DNA of 64,000 nucleotides from Siphonodentalium dalli (Eukaryota; Mollusca; Scaphopoda; Gadilida; Siphonodentaliidae). Positions 48,020-58,490 of this stretch are shown here, piece after piece. The notes beneath the pieces were generated by a model, which did not search any database, had not been told where the DNA came from, and saw only the letters and a program-made list of their open reading frames with translations. The stretch spans positions 175,979,692 to 176,043,691 of the forward strand of contig CP136061.1 of NCBI GenBank assembly GCA_032622095.1. The letters run 5' to 3'. How positions within the stretch are numbered: position 1 is the first letter of the stretch; each line of letters starts with the position of its first letter. A program made the position numbers and the translations under genes.

Positions 48020-48534
48020 TTGAAAAGATTTGAACACACATTCAAGAATGGTGGTCAACAATGCTCGATTTCACCAATTCCCATAATACACCGCGCGCTG
48101 GGTGCCGGGTTCCGGTTTACGCTGTACAAGCAGATTCGCATTTTGCAGGATTATAAAGTCAAATTTGAACGAGAGAATGACCTATATCCCCTGATGATAA
48201 TAGAGCAGTTCACAATAATTTAGCTTTCCGCACTAGAAACCACAAACTGCCAAAAAGAACTCGGCGCTTGGACGAATAGGCCTACGGATTATTCGGACAG
48301 AATCTGCACTCTCTGTAATCTCGAAATCGGCGATGAATACCACATGGTACTGAATTGTAGGGAACTTAGCAAACTAAGAATAAAATATCTGAAACCCGAC
48401 TTCTATCAGAGGCCAAACACTTATAATTAGCCGCTCTATTTAACTCCCGAAATCATATATATTGTATTTATGTATACAACTCTTCTGTAATGTCTATAAT
48501 TGACGACCAGAATAAACTTAATTGAATTGAATAG
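48020..48534 (+). pseudogene. 3' end of a second LINE
   Basis: C-terminal end of a non-LTR retrotransposon. 'FRTRNHKLP' (48230), then in a shifted frame 'ELGAWTNRP' and the Cys/His cluster 'CTLCNLEIGDEYHMVLNC' and 'YLKPDFYQRPN'. The Cys/His pattern is typical of the C-terminus of several LINE clades. A short 3' part ends in TTGAATTGAAT. 5'-truncated and frameshifted. It differs in family from the LINE at 3300-5990. Confidence 0.75.
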
Positions 48535-48923
48535 CCGGGACAACTCTTTTAGCCGGGACAACTTGGTCCATGTAACAGCAGAGAGATAGTAGTTTGGGTG
48601 GCTAGCCCGGGATTCTCGAAAACAGCATAGATGAAGGAAGGATTTTTAGTCTATGCTAACAGCGAGTCATCCCGGCTATAGATATGGAACGTTACATGAT
48701 TCGTTGTTACTTTCATGACGTCAGCCAATAGAATGTTCGCATCATGTGAGTGACGTCTAATATAATGACCACCCTCATTACGCCGTGACTCGGTGATTGA
48801 CAGCTTGTTTTGTGCACGTCAACCGAGTTGTCCCGGTTGACCGAGTTGTCTCGACTCATTTAACAGCGCGACCGTGTTGTCCTGGCAGACCGAGTTGACT
48901 CGGCTAGCCGAGTTGTCCCGGCT
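48533..48923. mobile_element. Small inverted-repeat element with GGGACAACTCGG words
   Basis: AGCCGGGACAACTC at 48533 and its inverse GAGTTGTCCCGGCT at 48910-48923. The left word is repeated once at about 48552. The right side (48820-48923) is an array of four to five variants of CCGAGTTGTCCCGG spaced by roughly 20 bp. No target duplication was recognised. It directly abuts the LINE tail. Confidence 0.6.
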
Positions 48924-49281
48924 CATGTAACAAGCCCCTTTGGTTCATAAAATTTTCGCGGGCGAAACATACCTTACCACGCACAAACGCTCTTTATTTT
49001 TTATTGTGAAGAAAATTCTGGCTGGCAGTAAATTCCAAAAGGAGGCCCACATGGACGGATGTAGTCAATGTAATTTCAAACCAAATAATTATAGTTTAAA
49101 TTAGTGTAATTTAATTTAGTATACCGGTAGGACGTCGACTATATACTTATAAGATTATCACACCTTGTCGCCTGACGTAGCAGATCGCCAACACACTGAA
49201 TAGATCGTCTGGCTAAACAATGGGCTCAATCAAACCACATTTATAGTGCCCTCTTTGTGTTTTTCAACACATTCTAAAAAC
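48924..49281. other. Unassigned sequence
   Basis: Nothing recognised. Confidence 0.3.
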
Positions 49282-49415
49282 GGCAAGTACACTGTGACCG
49301 AAAGGCAAGTATACCGCGGTCGAACGGCAAGTATGCCGCGGTCGAATGGCAAGTATACCGCGGTCGGACGGCAAGTATAGGCCTACATCGCGGCCGAACG
49401 GCAATTAAACCGCGG
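49282..49415. repeat. 22-bp CpG-rich word array
   Basis: GGCAAGTATACCGCGGTCGA-type units at 49282, 49304, 49326, 49348 and 49370 (exactly 22 bp apart) and a degenerate one at about 49400. The core ACCGCGGT is a palindrome. CCGCGG/CGGCCG words continue to about 49500, including a 'ttcggccgcggt' inverse. Confidence 0.9.
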
Positions 49416-49499
49416 ACCATTAACGGCAGTTAGCCGGTTTGGCCGCGATGTTGTTGCAGTTCGGCCGCGGTGGAAACACAAACCGCACCGCGGTTAAGT

Positions 49500-50440
49500 G
49501 GACACTTGTTTTGTCCAGCGTGGTAGCTAATTGCTTGTTATGGAAATCCCTCATTTAGGTGAGAAGCACCCCAGTATATTGGGTATATAAACGATAATAG
49601 TATAAAACTATTCTGATAAAATATCGTAATGGTAGAAGAGTTTATAGCGCTCGCGACCAGGGTATACTGCGAAGCGACCAGGGTATACGTATGTGAATAT
49701 GAGATATATACTAATCGACTTTTTCAGCCCACTCTAAAAGTAGATTAAATTACCTAAAGTAGAATAATTTATTCATAACTCAAAGGTCAGCGGAGTCCAA
49801 AAATGATTGTTGTCGACGTCCGCCATTTTGTATTGATTAATGCCACCTCGAAATGTGTAATTGGGCAAAAATGCTCCAGGGCAAAAATATAAAACTTTGA
49901 TCTAGCAACTGTTAGATATACTTCATCATATGTAGGAACATCATGCTCCTAAAGCCAAATATATTTTCAAAAAGTGAATGTAAATTGAACAAAAGCTCTG
50001 GTTAACAAAAAAGTTAAATTGCATGAAAAAGTTTTGTTTACATATTTCATAAAATTATTAAAAATATTTACCACCAAAGGGGAATCTAGCGACCTTGCTG
50101 GCCGTTTACATATTATCTTCAATTTTCTAACGGTATTTCCGCCTAAAAGATTGATGAAATATTCTCAAAGTTCAAGGCCGACAAACGGAAACGTTAAGTT
50201 CCGATTGAAAGATCGCAGAGTCATTTTAAGATTGCTTCTTGGGAAACCAGTAAAGGCGTCATGACATCAAGACGTACATCATGACGTCACTAACTACACC
50301 GGCGCGCAAAATTCCAGACAGGACTGGGTCGATGGCCAGACAGCTGAGACTCGTATTACATGGCAGGCTAAATATCCACATTTACGCTATATGTGATTAT
50401 TTACATACATTGTATATATCATTTTCTTGTGTCCCGTTAT
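49500..50440. other. Unassigned sequence
   Basis: No gene recognised. A doublet 'gcgaccagggtatac' occurs at about 49654 and 49675. Confidence 0.35.
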
Positions 50441-51209
50441 AAGGGTGGATACACACATGCATGTAATTTCTGTATGTAAAATACATGTATTTTACATGGC
50501 CACACCAATAATTGACAACATTAATCACCTGCGCGCGAACGGTTCACTGTTAACAGGCCAGACAAGTGAGTAGTCAAATTGTCTTCTATCAGTACATTTA
50601 AGGCCAGTCCAAAACATGTCTTCTCTTACGGATGCGGAAATTAGTCAAGTCTGTGTGATATCTGGCATTTTATTAATGCACGAACACTAGAAGCCACACG
50701 TCTGGCATATATTCAGGCTTGATGTAGAACATTTTCAATCATGATGCTTGTTTGGGTGGGTCTCGAAAGCTTCAAATCGCCAAGGGACTTAGTTGGATGT
50801 ATCGGTCGGAATAATCTTGGCAAGAAGGTACAATATGATATGTTTTACTTAAATAGCTCAGAGTTAGCCACCCCGCCTGGTAGCTTTCGGGGTCATATAT
50901 AACCCCTGCATGCGTCGGGGAAATCCTAATCCACCACTGCTATAAATAAGAGAGGACTGGTAATTATTTAAATAGAAAGTCTACCATATGGGTTATCCCA
51001 CGAAAAATTATTTTAAGTGGCCTGGCGACTCGGTCCAAGATAACGGCTTATCTACATTCCGACTTAATTGGAACTAGAACTCAGTGCGTTCAATACGTAG
51101 GCAATGATTGGGTTGTCAGTGGACACATATTACATCATCTGTATGATCCATGTAAAACGCCAAATACACGATAATTACAGAGATTACAAGCATGTGTGTA
51201 TCCACCCTT
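50441..51209. mobile_element. 769-bp MITE with 35-bp terminal inverted repeats
   Basis: Left end AAGGGTGGATACACACATGC, continuing with ATGTAATTTCTGT; right end the near-perfect inverse. AT is present on both sides (50439-50440, 51210-51211). No coding sequence. The AAGGG start resembles the MITE at 45423, suggesting a related transposase source. Confidence 0.85.
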
Positions 51210-51469
51210 ATGGTTTATCATCAAATCCTTCTATAGAGATAACAATTCATACGATAATCCCATGAACAGTAACAAGCGGGCGCAAATTACGTTTACGTAC
51301 ATGATCATATTAAAACTGTGGATACAGTGTGTTGAATGATCATATTAAAATATAGCACGTTTGTTTGTTGATTCGAGCAATTATATTTACAGTGCTGAAT
51401 AACAATCCCTTTAATGCCTTGTGTGTCAGTTTCCCGTTTGTGATGCGTCTTGTCTCGAGATTTAATTGC
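51210..51469. other. Unassigned sequence
   Basis: Nothing recognised. Confidence 0.3.
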
Positions 51470-52365
51470 GACGTGACGATTTGCGGAAGTATATTTCGCC
51501 GCAACAATTTTCCGGACACTTCGCCGAGATTTGGGACAGTTTGCCGGAAACTGACGACTACTTCACCGAAGGTCGGGACTATTCGCCGTAATTTAAGACA
51601 TTTCGCCGAGATATACGACTTTTCGCCGGAATAGACGACTGTTAAAAAAAATCGCCGAAATAAATTTACTTATATGTGGGTGTATTGTGGGACAATTGAA
51701 AATTTCTGACATTTATCGCAAGTTATTGCATTATTGTGCGCATACACAGTTTTATGACAAGCAATAGCCTACACAACTCAACATTCGTAATTCTATCCAT
51801 CTTGGATGATATGGTAAATGTTGTAAAGCCAGTGATATATATACCATATGAAAGTCTCTAAAACAACCTAGTATACTATACGGATCACCACCGCTAAAAC
51901 AACATAGGCCTATAGGCTACTTACTTTTCGGATCACCAATGGCTTCGGGTGAATTGTAATATGTAATATGAACAGTACACCTCAGGTAACAGTATTGTCG
52001 GTAAAACACAAATGATGGTAATAATCACACGTGCTAGGAAGGAAGAATGGCTTCGGGTGAATTGTAATATGAACACATCTCAGGTAACAGTATTGTCGGT
52101 AAAACACAAATGATGGTAATAATCACACGTGCCAGGAAGGAAGCCCGAAGTTTGTTTTCATAGTACCTATGTCAAACAGTCTTCACTAATGACTAATTAG
52201 CAGTTCGCAGGATTATACTACCTGTGTCAATCAGTCTTCACTAATGACTAATTACGGGATTATAATATTCCGGCGAATTGTCACTCCGTCGAAAATGACT
52301 TTCGGCGAAATGTCCATTCCGGCGAAATTTACTTCCGACGAGGAGTCCAGTCCCCAATCATGAAT
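51470..52365. mobile_element. Putative element flanked by TTCGCCG word arrays
   Basis: 51500-51645 holds about seven units of TTCGCCG-N7/8-GAC spaced 20-21 bp. 52265-52350 holds the same word in inverse orientation (TTCCGGCGAA) at about 17 bp spacing. Inverted word arrays at both sides of about 0.6 kb suggest the subterminal regions of one element. The central part has a tandem duplication (51939-52145). Clean termini and target duplication were not found. Confidence 0.5.
51939..52145. repeat. ~105-bp tandem duplication
   Basis: 'atggcttcgggtgaattgta' through 'cacacgtgctaggaaggaag' occurs twice (starting about 51940 and 52048) with one 7-bp indel. A second short doublet 'cagtcttcactaatgactaa' occurs at about 52177 and 52229. 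Confidence 0.9.
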
Positions 52366-53279
52366 TTTCAACGTTTTCGGAAAATTACTTTTCGCAATGT
52401 TGACGTTACGGACTTTGCGGAAAATAGCGGAATGTTTGCGGAATTCTTAATTTAACGTTTCGGTAATTTTTGCGGAAAACTTAATTTAACGTTTCGGTAA
52501 TTTTTGCGGAAAACTCATGGCGTTTTTCGGAACATTTGCGGAAAAATTCAGACGATAGCGTTGCGGAAATCTCGACGTTTCGGAAAATATTTGCGGATTC
52601 CGCAAAGACTTTTGAGACGATCCCTTATGGATCCAGTCATAAATTCAATTTATATCAAATTATTAACTTTTAAATTATTAAATTTTAAGATAGCCTATTA
52701 ACCTGAGCGTTTACAGAATACATCTTCGACTCAAATTACTTATGTTTCTATATATTATCTATATTAGATCGTTGTTGTCACCGGAAATTTAATGAAAATG
52801 GCGTACAGTACCCCTTTAATATCGGGTAAAATAAGGTCTACAAAAAATTTATTAAAAAAATAAAAAATTGTCATGTCCCAAAAAATTGATCAAAAAAATT
52901 AATTCAAAAATCAAGTAAATTAAAAATGCACATTTAACTCATGTTATAAACAAAAAATTAATATTAACTCATTGAAAACAAAAAATTAAATTAAAAAATT
53001 AATTTTAATATTAATTTAAAAAATTAAAAATTGTCATGTTTCTGACGAACGCCGCCAGTGGCGGGCTATTAAACCTGCTAGTTCACTATAAAAGGACAAG
53101 ACAGTGTCGATAAGTAATTCGCGGTAAATGCCTCGTGCACTATCAGAGTAACAATATAGTTCTCAAACATTGTTTGAAGCAAGATACCTGCGATCGAAAA
53201 TCAACTATTCGAAGCCAATGTGTAGTAATTATCGTAATCTTATGGCATTTATTTCACATGTTTGGTAATTTATTCGATT

Positions 53280-53879
53280 TTTATCAAATATATATTTCAA
53301 TTTTTTATCACGTTCACTTTGGAACAGTCTATTGCTAGTGTTGAAGGGATACTACCTTTATGAAACCATTTCTTTTTATGTTTCCTTCAGAGCGTTTCTA
53401 GGAGATATGTGATGTATGAATAATATGCAAAAAGAATTCAATGGACAATTTAATAACTTGGAATCAAAACTTGAAACGTGTAGAGTTTTAATTCTTTTAA
53501 ACAAGCTTCCACCCCAATAAAAATATGCTTACGAAGGAGGCTGTGGACGAATCCAAAAGTAATGACAACAAATAGAACCGGAAACATAAACAAAACAACA
53601 TGCTCGATTCGTCGATTATCAAAACAGACATAGGCCTAATTGTTCTTGAAATAAATGGGTAAATTATCGGAAAGTTGGTAATACCAAATTACATTACTTT
53701 CGGAAAGTTTTCGGGAAATCAGCGTGTTATCGGAATATTTAGATGCGGTATCGGAATATTTTCGGGAAATGGTGACCGCTCTATCGGAATCTATCGGGAA
53801 ATTTAGAAGATAGTTTTGAGTTATCGGAATCCTATCGGGATATTTATCGGGATCCCGATAGTAGTTTTGAGATGACCCC
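53280..53879 (-). mobile_element. Partial copy of the CCGATA-word TTA transposon
   Basis: Inverse of 54132-54690. Terminal TATCGGGATCCCGATAG and GAGATGACCCC end at 53879, followed by TAA. Only the terminal ~600 bp are present. Together with the complete element 250 bp downstream it forms a large imperfect palindrome. Confidence 0.85.
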
Positions 53880-54699
53880 TAAGGGTTTGTCAATTTTGCT
53901 TCCAATGAGTTAACGTAAACTCCTAAACATATCCTCCAAAATCACTAAACCGTTGGATTTACTATGCCCCCAACCAGTGAGAGGTCCTTGGGTGAATAGG
54001 GACATAGTTATGAGATTTAAAACTACTCTTCCCCCACCCCAAATACTTTAACCCCTTCTTAAGACAAATTAAATTTGAGCTTTTGATTTCAAGTTGGGTA
54101 CTGATATATGGATTCCTGTAATCATATCTTAGGGGTCATCTCAAAACTACTATCGGGATCCCGATAGATATCCCGATAGGATTCCGATAACTCAAAACTA
54201 TCTTCTAAATTTCCCGATAGATTCCGATAGAGCGGTCACCATTTCCCGAAAATATTCCGATACCGCATCTAAATATTCCGATAACGCGCTGATTTCCCGA
54301 AAATTTCCCGAAAACTTTCCGATAATTTACCCATTTATTTCAAGAACAATTAGGCCTATGTCTGTTTTGATAATCGACGAATCGAGCATGTTGTTTCCGG
54401 TCCTATTTGTTGTCATTACTTTTGGATTCGTCCACAGCCTCCTTCGTAAGCATATTTTTATTGGGGTGGAAGCTTGTTTAAAAGAATTAAAACTCTACAC
54501 GTTTCAAGTTTTGATTCCAAGTTATTAAATTGTCCATTGAATTCTTTTTGCATATTATTCATACAGCACATATCTCCTAGAAACGCTCTGAAGGAAACAT
54601 AAAAAGAAATGGTTTCATACAGGTAGTATCCCTTCAACACTAGCAATAGACTGTTCCAAAGTGAACGTGATAAAAAATTGAAATATATATTTGATAAAA

Positions 54700-56817
54700 C
54701 TCTTTTGGCCCTAGAAATGTTCTCAAATAAAACTCATTTGATTTGATTTTTTCCCTCATTCATCACAAGATCATATGAATAATATTTTATTTTAATACAC
54801 TGAGTGAGCAATTTTGAGAATTAAATAAAGTTTTGATCGAAAAGTTCGACAACATTTTCGATTTTCTCTTCAGTTACACGTCCCAACATCACGCCAATTC
54901 AGCCCAATATTGTTGGCACGGGGATTGCCTGGATTAGTACCCAAATAAATTGTGTTGTTAAAGCGCATTGACAAATACATAATCTTGAGTATATTCTCCA
55001 CACTATAATCGAAAAATACAAAGGAATGGACACATGATTCAATCAAAATTGTTTATTTAAAAAACACTCCCGCTAAGAAACCCCCACTGATGACGTGCGC
55101 AAAAAATATGTACCTACAGTAAACACAACGTGTTGTTGGAAATTGGGGCGCACAATGGGGACTCATTTTATCATGGCTATATCTATTACCCATTCGGTAA
55201 TTCATAAATGACATTCATTGCAAATTCAAACAGAATATATCTTAGATTTAGTATTAGTATCAATTGACCATTTATCGAATGTTGTCATTGAACTTATTGA
55301 TCAGCTGATGACGATGAAAAAATCTAGGAACCTTGACGACGTCATAGCAGCAATGATAAAATACTGTAGCACAAATTTAATGTGCATCGGCCGTTTTGTT
55401 CTCTCGTTTGATTAATAACATTATTATTCTGCGCGCATTGACAATTACATAATCTTGAGTATATTCTTCACAATGTAATCTAAAAATACAAAGGAATGGA
55501 CACACGATTCAATCCAAATGGTTTATTTAAAAAACACTCCCGCCAAAAAAGATCAAGAAACGCCCACTGATAACGAGCGCAGAAATTTGTACCTGCGAAC
55601 ACGTGGTGTTGGAATGTGGGGCGCACAATGGGGACTGTCATCTATCATGCCTACAACTATAATAGCCATTCGGTAATAAATAAATGACATTCATTGCAAA
55701 TTCAAACATAATATATCTTAGATTTAGTGTTAGTATCAATTGACCATTTATCGAGTGTTTCCATTGAACTTATTGATCAGCTGATGACGATGAAAACACA
55801 TCGGAACCTTGCCGACGTCAGCGCAACAATAATAAAATACTGAAAAGCACAAATGTGCATCGATCGGCCCGTTTTGTTCTCTTGTTTGATTAATAAAATT
55901 ATTATTCTCCGCGCATTAACACTGCCAAATACTCAAGTAAATTGGCCATATCATGATGTGAAAAATCAAAGAAATGACATTGTATAACATTAGTTACTTT
56001 TATTTGAACACAAGAGTTCACGAGACAAACGCGGCTATTTTTAAATTGAAAGTGCGCAAATCAATTCCGATTAGTGCTGCAATATTACCACGAATTACTT
56101 ATCGGAACTGTCTTGTCATTTTATATTGAATATGATTGCTCAAAATTTCACTAAGAGAAAGCACTTTCTCGATCGTAAGATACAATGTAGGCATGAAAGA
56201 ATTGTTTAATTTATTAATTGCACAAGATATGTGCGGTGCGAATGTATTGACTGCAATGTCAAGGTCAAATACCGGTGCGTTGTAAATTGAAGTAAACAAA
56301 AAAAACACGTGCGTTGTAATCGATGGCACAATGTTGACTAGTTTGGACTAATAATGCAGTCAATTGTAACTGAATTTACACGTAACTATCCAAGAGTTGA
56401 TAGGCCACTTGATAATTTATTTTATGTTTCATTTCACCACGTAGCCATGGCTTAAAACATTAATAAATCACCCAATTTCGTGATATGGTTTTCCGACAGA
56501 GAAATTGAAACTGAAAGTCACATTGATCTGTTGATAAAACAAAACTTACCTTTCGTTTGTTTATTACATTTATTGTTATAAAATATAAATATAAAACCTA
56601 CTAAATATTCACCATACTATCATGCTTGGGGAGGGGGATTCACAACTCTGAATATTTTTTTACTCCCAGTCCCCATCCATACAGATGAACATAATTTCAT
56701 AAATCAGGAGCCACATAACATTTAGTAATAATACATGTTTTTCCCCCAAAAACTTTGATGTCACCTGAAAGTTCTGTTGGCTGGAGGTAATATTACTGTT
56801 GGGTAAAGGGTTAATAT
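54700..56817 (-). repeat. piggyBac-family segment inside the TTA transposon
   Basis: In inverse order it matches 39350-39025, 36985-36402 and 35560-35165. It ends at about 56817 with the CCCTTTACCCAACAGTAATA left terminus next to TTAA (compare 31598-31622). The segment around 55075-55440 is repeated at 55440-55930. Because 62988-64000 shares the start of this interior, the fusion predates the spread of the TTA family. Confidence 0.65.
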
Positions 56818-58490
56818 CGAAAGTAAACTAAATAAAAGTTAGCAAGACATCTTTTTGAAAGAAAAAAATGACGAGGAGCAGGCCTACTACAAATAAATCG
56901 CATCGTGTTATCTTGACCTTGATGATGCAATCGTGAAATTCGACACTGTCAACATAATTAGGCTATGTTCAACTTATCGAAATAATCAATGCAGCATTAT
57001 AATTAGTAGTAATTACAGAAAACGAAATTAATGTAGAATATGAAAAGCAGCCCATGCACACATTTAATTGCCAGTTAAATGTTATGATTAATTCGCGTAT
57101 TTATAACCTTTGCACTGCAGATTTGCATGGAATTTTCCATTCATATTTTCACACGCTCTTTGTTTACCATATTACGATTCATGAAAAAGTACATCAGGAC
57201 ACCCCCCCCCCCCCCCCCCCCAATATGTCATGTTTCGAATTTCTATAGCCTACTCTTGACTAAAGGGTAGAGAACCGAGTAGATATTCATGGCGTGCATG
57301 ATCGATCTACTCCCCCCCCCCCCCCGAAACTGCATGACCATGCAGAATGTAGGCATAACAGCAAAATTTCCTGCTTAGGCTAAAGTTAAACCCACTGTGG
57401 ATATATTTTTTTCTTTCTACGGCTGTCTACTGGCGAGATTTGTTGTTTCCATGCATATGCCGGTAAACAAAAATGCAATTGCCATGATTGCGTTATAAAG
57501 CACATCAAATGCTGCATGGACATCGCACATATTCCAATATAAATTTCGCCTAGGCTATGTATATTCGGAATATAGGCCTACGTGTACACAGGCCCGATAT
57601 TTTTTTTAAGCTTGAGTTGTCCCATGTTTGAAATTGTTTTATAAATCCGTTCACTGTGTGAAATCTTCGAGACGTATTACTCTGCAATGCCACGTGTGTT
57701 GTTCCCAGAAACGTAAATATTGATGACCCCAATTCCGGGAATCGGGCTAAAAATAGAACATACGACATCTCGTGTTAAGACTGCCCTCGATTGTGCATGC
57801 ATTAATTGTGTCGTCGGCGATTCGCGATTAAATACAAATCTTTTACATTTGCCATTTTAAAATATATTTTCTTTATTTCCTCCATATTTAAAAGTCGGAT
57901 GTATTTAAACATATTACAAACACAATTAAGCTTTGAAGATAGTATAGCCGCAACGCCGAAATAAATCTTAGAATTTAATCAATTGATGGATCTGTTCTAT
58001 TTTTAGAATGTGAAAGTAGCCGCTTGCATTAAGGCCTACTATACATATTTGGGTGTGACCCCAATTCCTGGAATAGCGCTAAATATAGAATTTACGTCAT
58101 CTCATATGAATACTGCCCAGAGATCTGCCAATTTATTTCCAAATCACACGATTAATTGTGAATTATGTGGTCGCAAATACATACAAATCTCTTGCATTGA
58201 CTATTCACCGCTTGGACTTTATAAATCTCCAAAACTATAGTAGGGGAGCAGCGCCGATTAGGCGTGGTATCTCTATATGTGTGGAACGACTGTATACATA
58301 TTTGGGCATGGTCCCGATTTTGCAGATTTCCCGGTGTGTGTGGGGTATTTATATTGTAGCCACCCTAGATCATCCCTGTACAATAGCTCTACAACTTGAC
58401 CCACCCCCACCCCACCCCACCCCCCCCCCCCCCCCCCCCCGATTGCCTACTGTAGAAAACTATTAGGTCTATACCGATGATTTTAGAAAG
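56818..58490. other. Right interior of the TTA transposon
   Basis: Contains sequence like 33230-33480 near 56830-56990. C runs of 20, 14 and 21 bases lie at 57202-57221, 57312-57325 and 58420-58440. A doublet 'atatttgggtgtgaccccaa' / 'atatttgggcatggtcccga' occurs at about 58045 and 58297. No gene recognised. Confidence 0.4.

Larger units (their letters stand above)
45805..52624. mobile_element. TTA-duplicating transposon, GCGGAA-word family
   Basis: Ends GGGAGCGTCTCAAAAGTC (left) and the inverse of GACTTTTGAGACGATCCC (right), followed inward by TTTGCGGAATTCCG. TTA lies on both sides (45802-45804, 52625-52627). Subterminal regions (45830-46140 and 52370-52610) are arrays of TTTGCGGAAA/TTCGGAAT words. 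A 3-bp TTA/TAA duplication is the rule in PIF/Harbinger, but no DDE transposase was found in its 6.8 kb, which is largely made of later insertions. Confidence 0.8.
45423..52816. mobile_element. 571-bp MITE with nested 6.8-kb transposon
   Basis: Ends AAGGGGTACTGTACGCCA and its inverse complement, with TA on both sides (45421-45422 and 52817-52818). The uninterrupted site is visible at 36139-36151 ('caccttaatcggg'). Removing the nested element (45805-52624 plus one TTA) leaves 571 bp. TA target and AAGGG-type ends are compatible with ISL2EU/Harbinger- or Tc1/mariner-derived MITEs. Confidence 0.8.
45235..53081 (+). mobile_element. Second Helitron copy, 5'-truncated and split by nested insertions
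   Basis: 45235-45422 and 52817-53081 together match 35940-36401. The 3' hairpin GCCGCCAGTGGCGGGC (about 53051-53066) and CTAG (53078-53081) followed by T are intact. The 5' TC end is missing. The downstream flank (53082-53145) also matches 36402-36463, so the copy moved with its surroundings rather than by its own transposition. The break at 45421/52817 is caused by the MITE described next. Confidence 0.8.

Noticed and set aside
49282-49415. 22-bp array considered as CRISPR-like or as a bacterial iteron origin
   Set aside because: Contiguous units without spacers in metazoan DNA with introns and retrotransposons.
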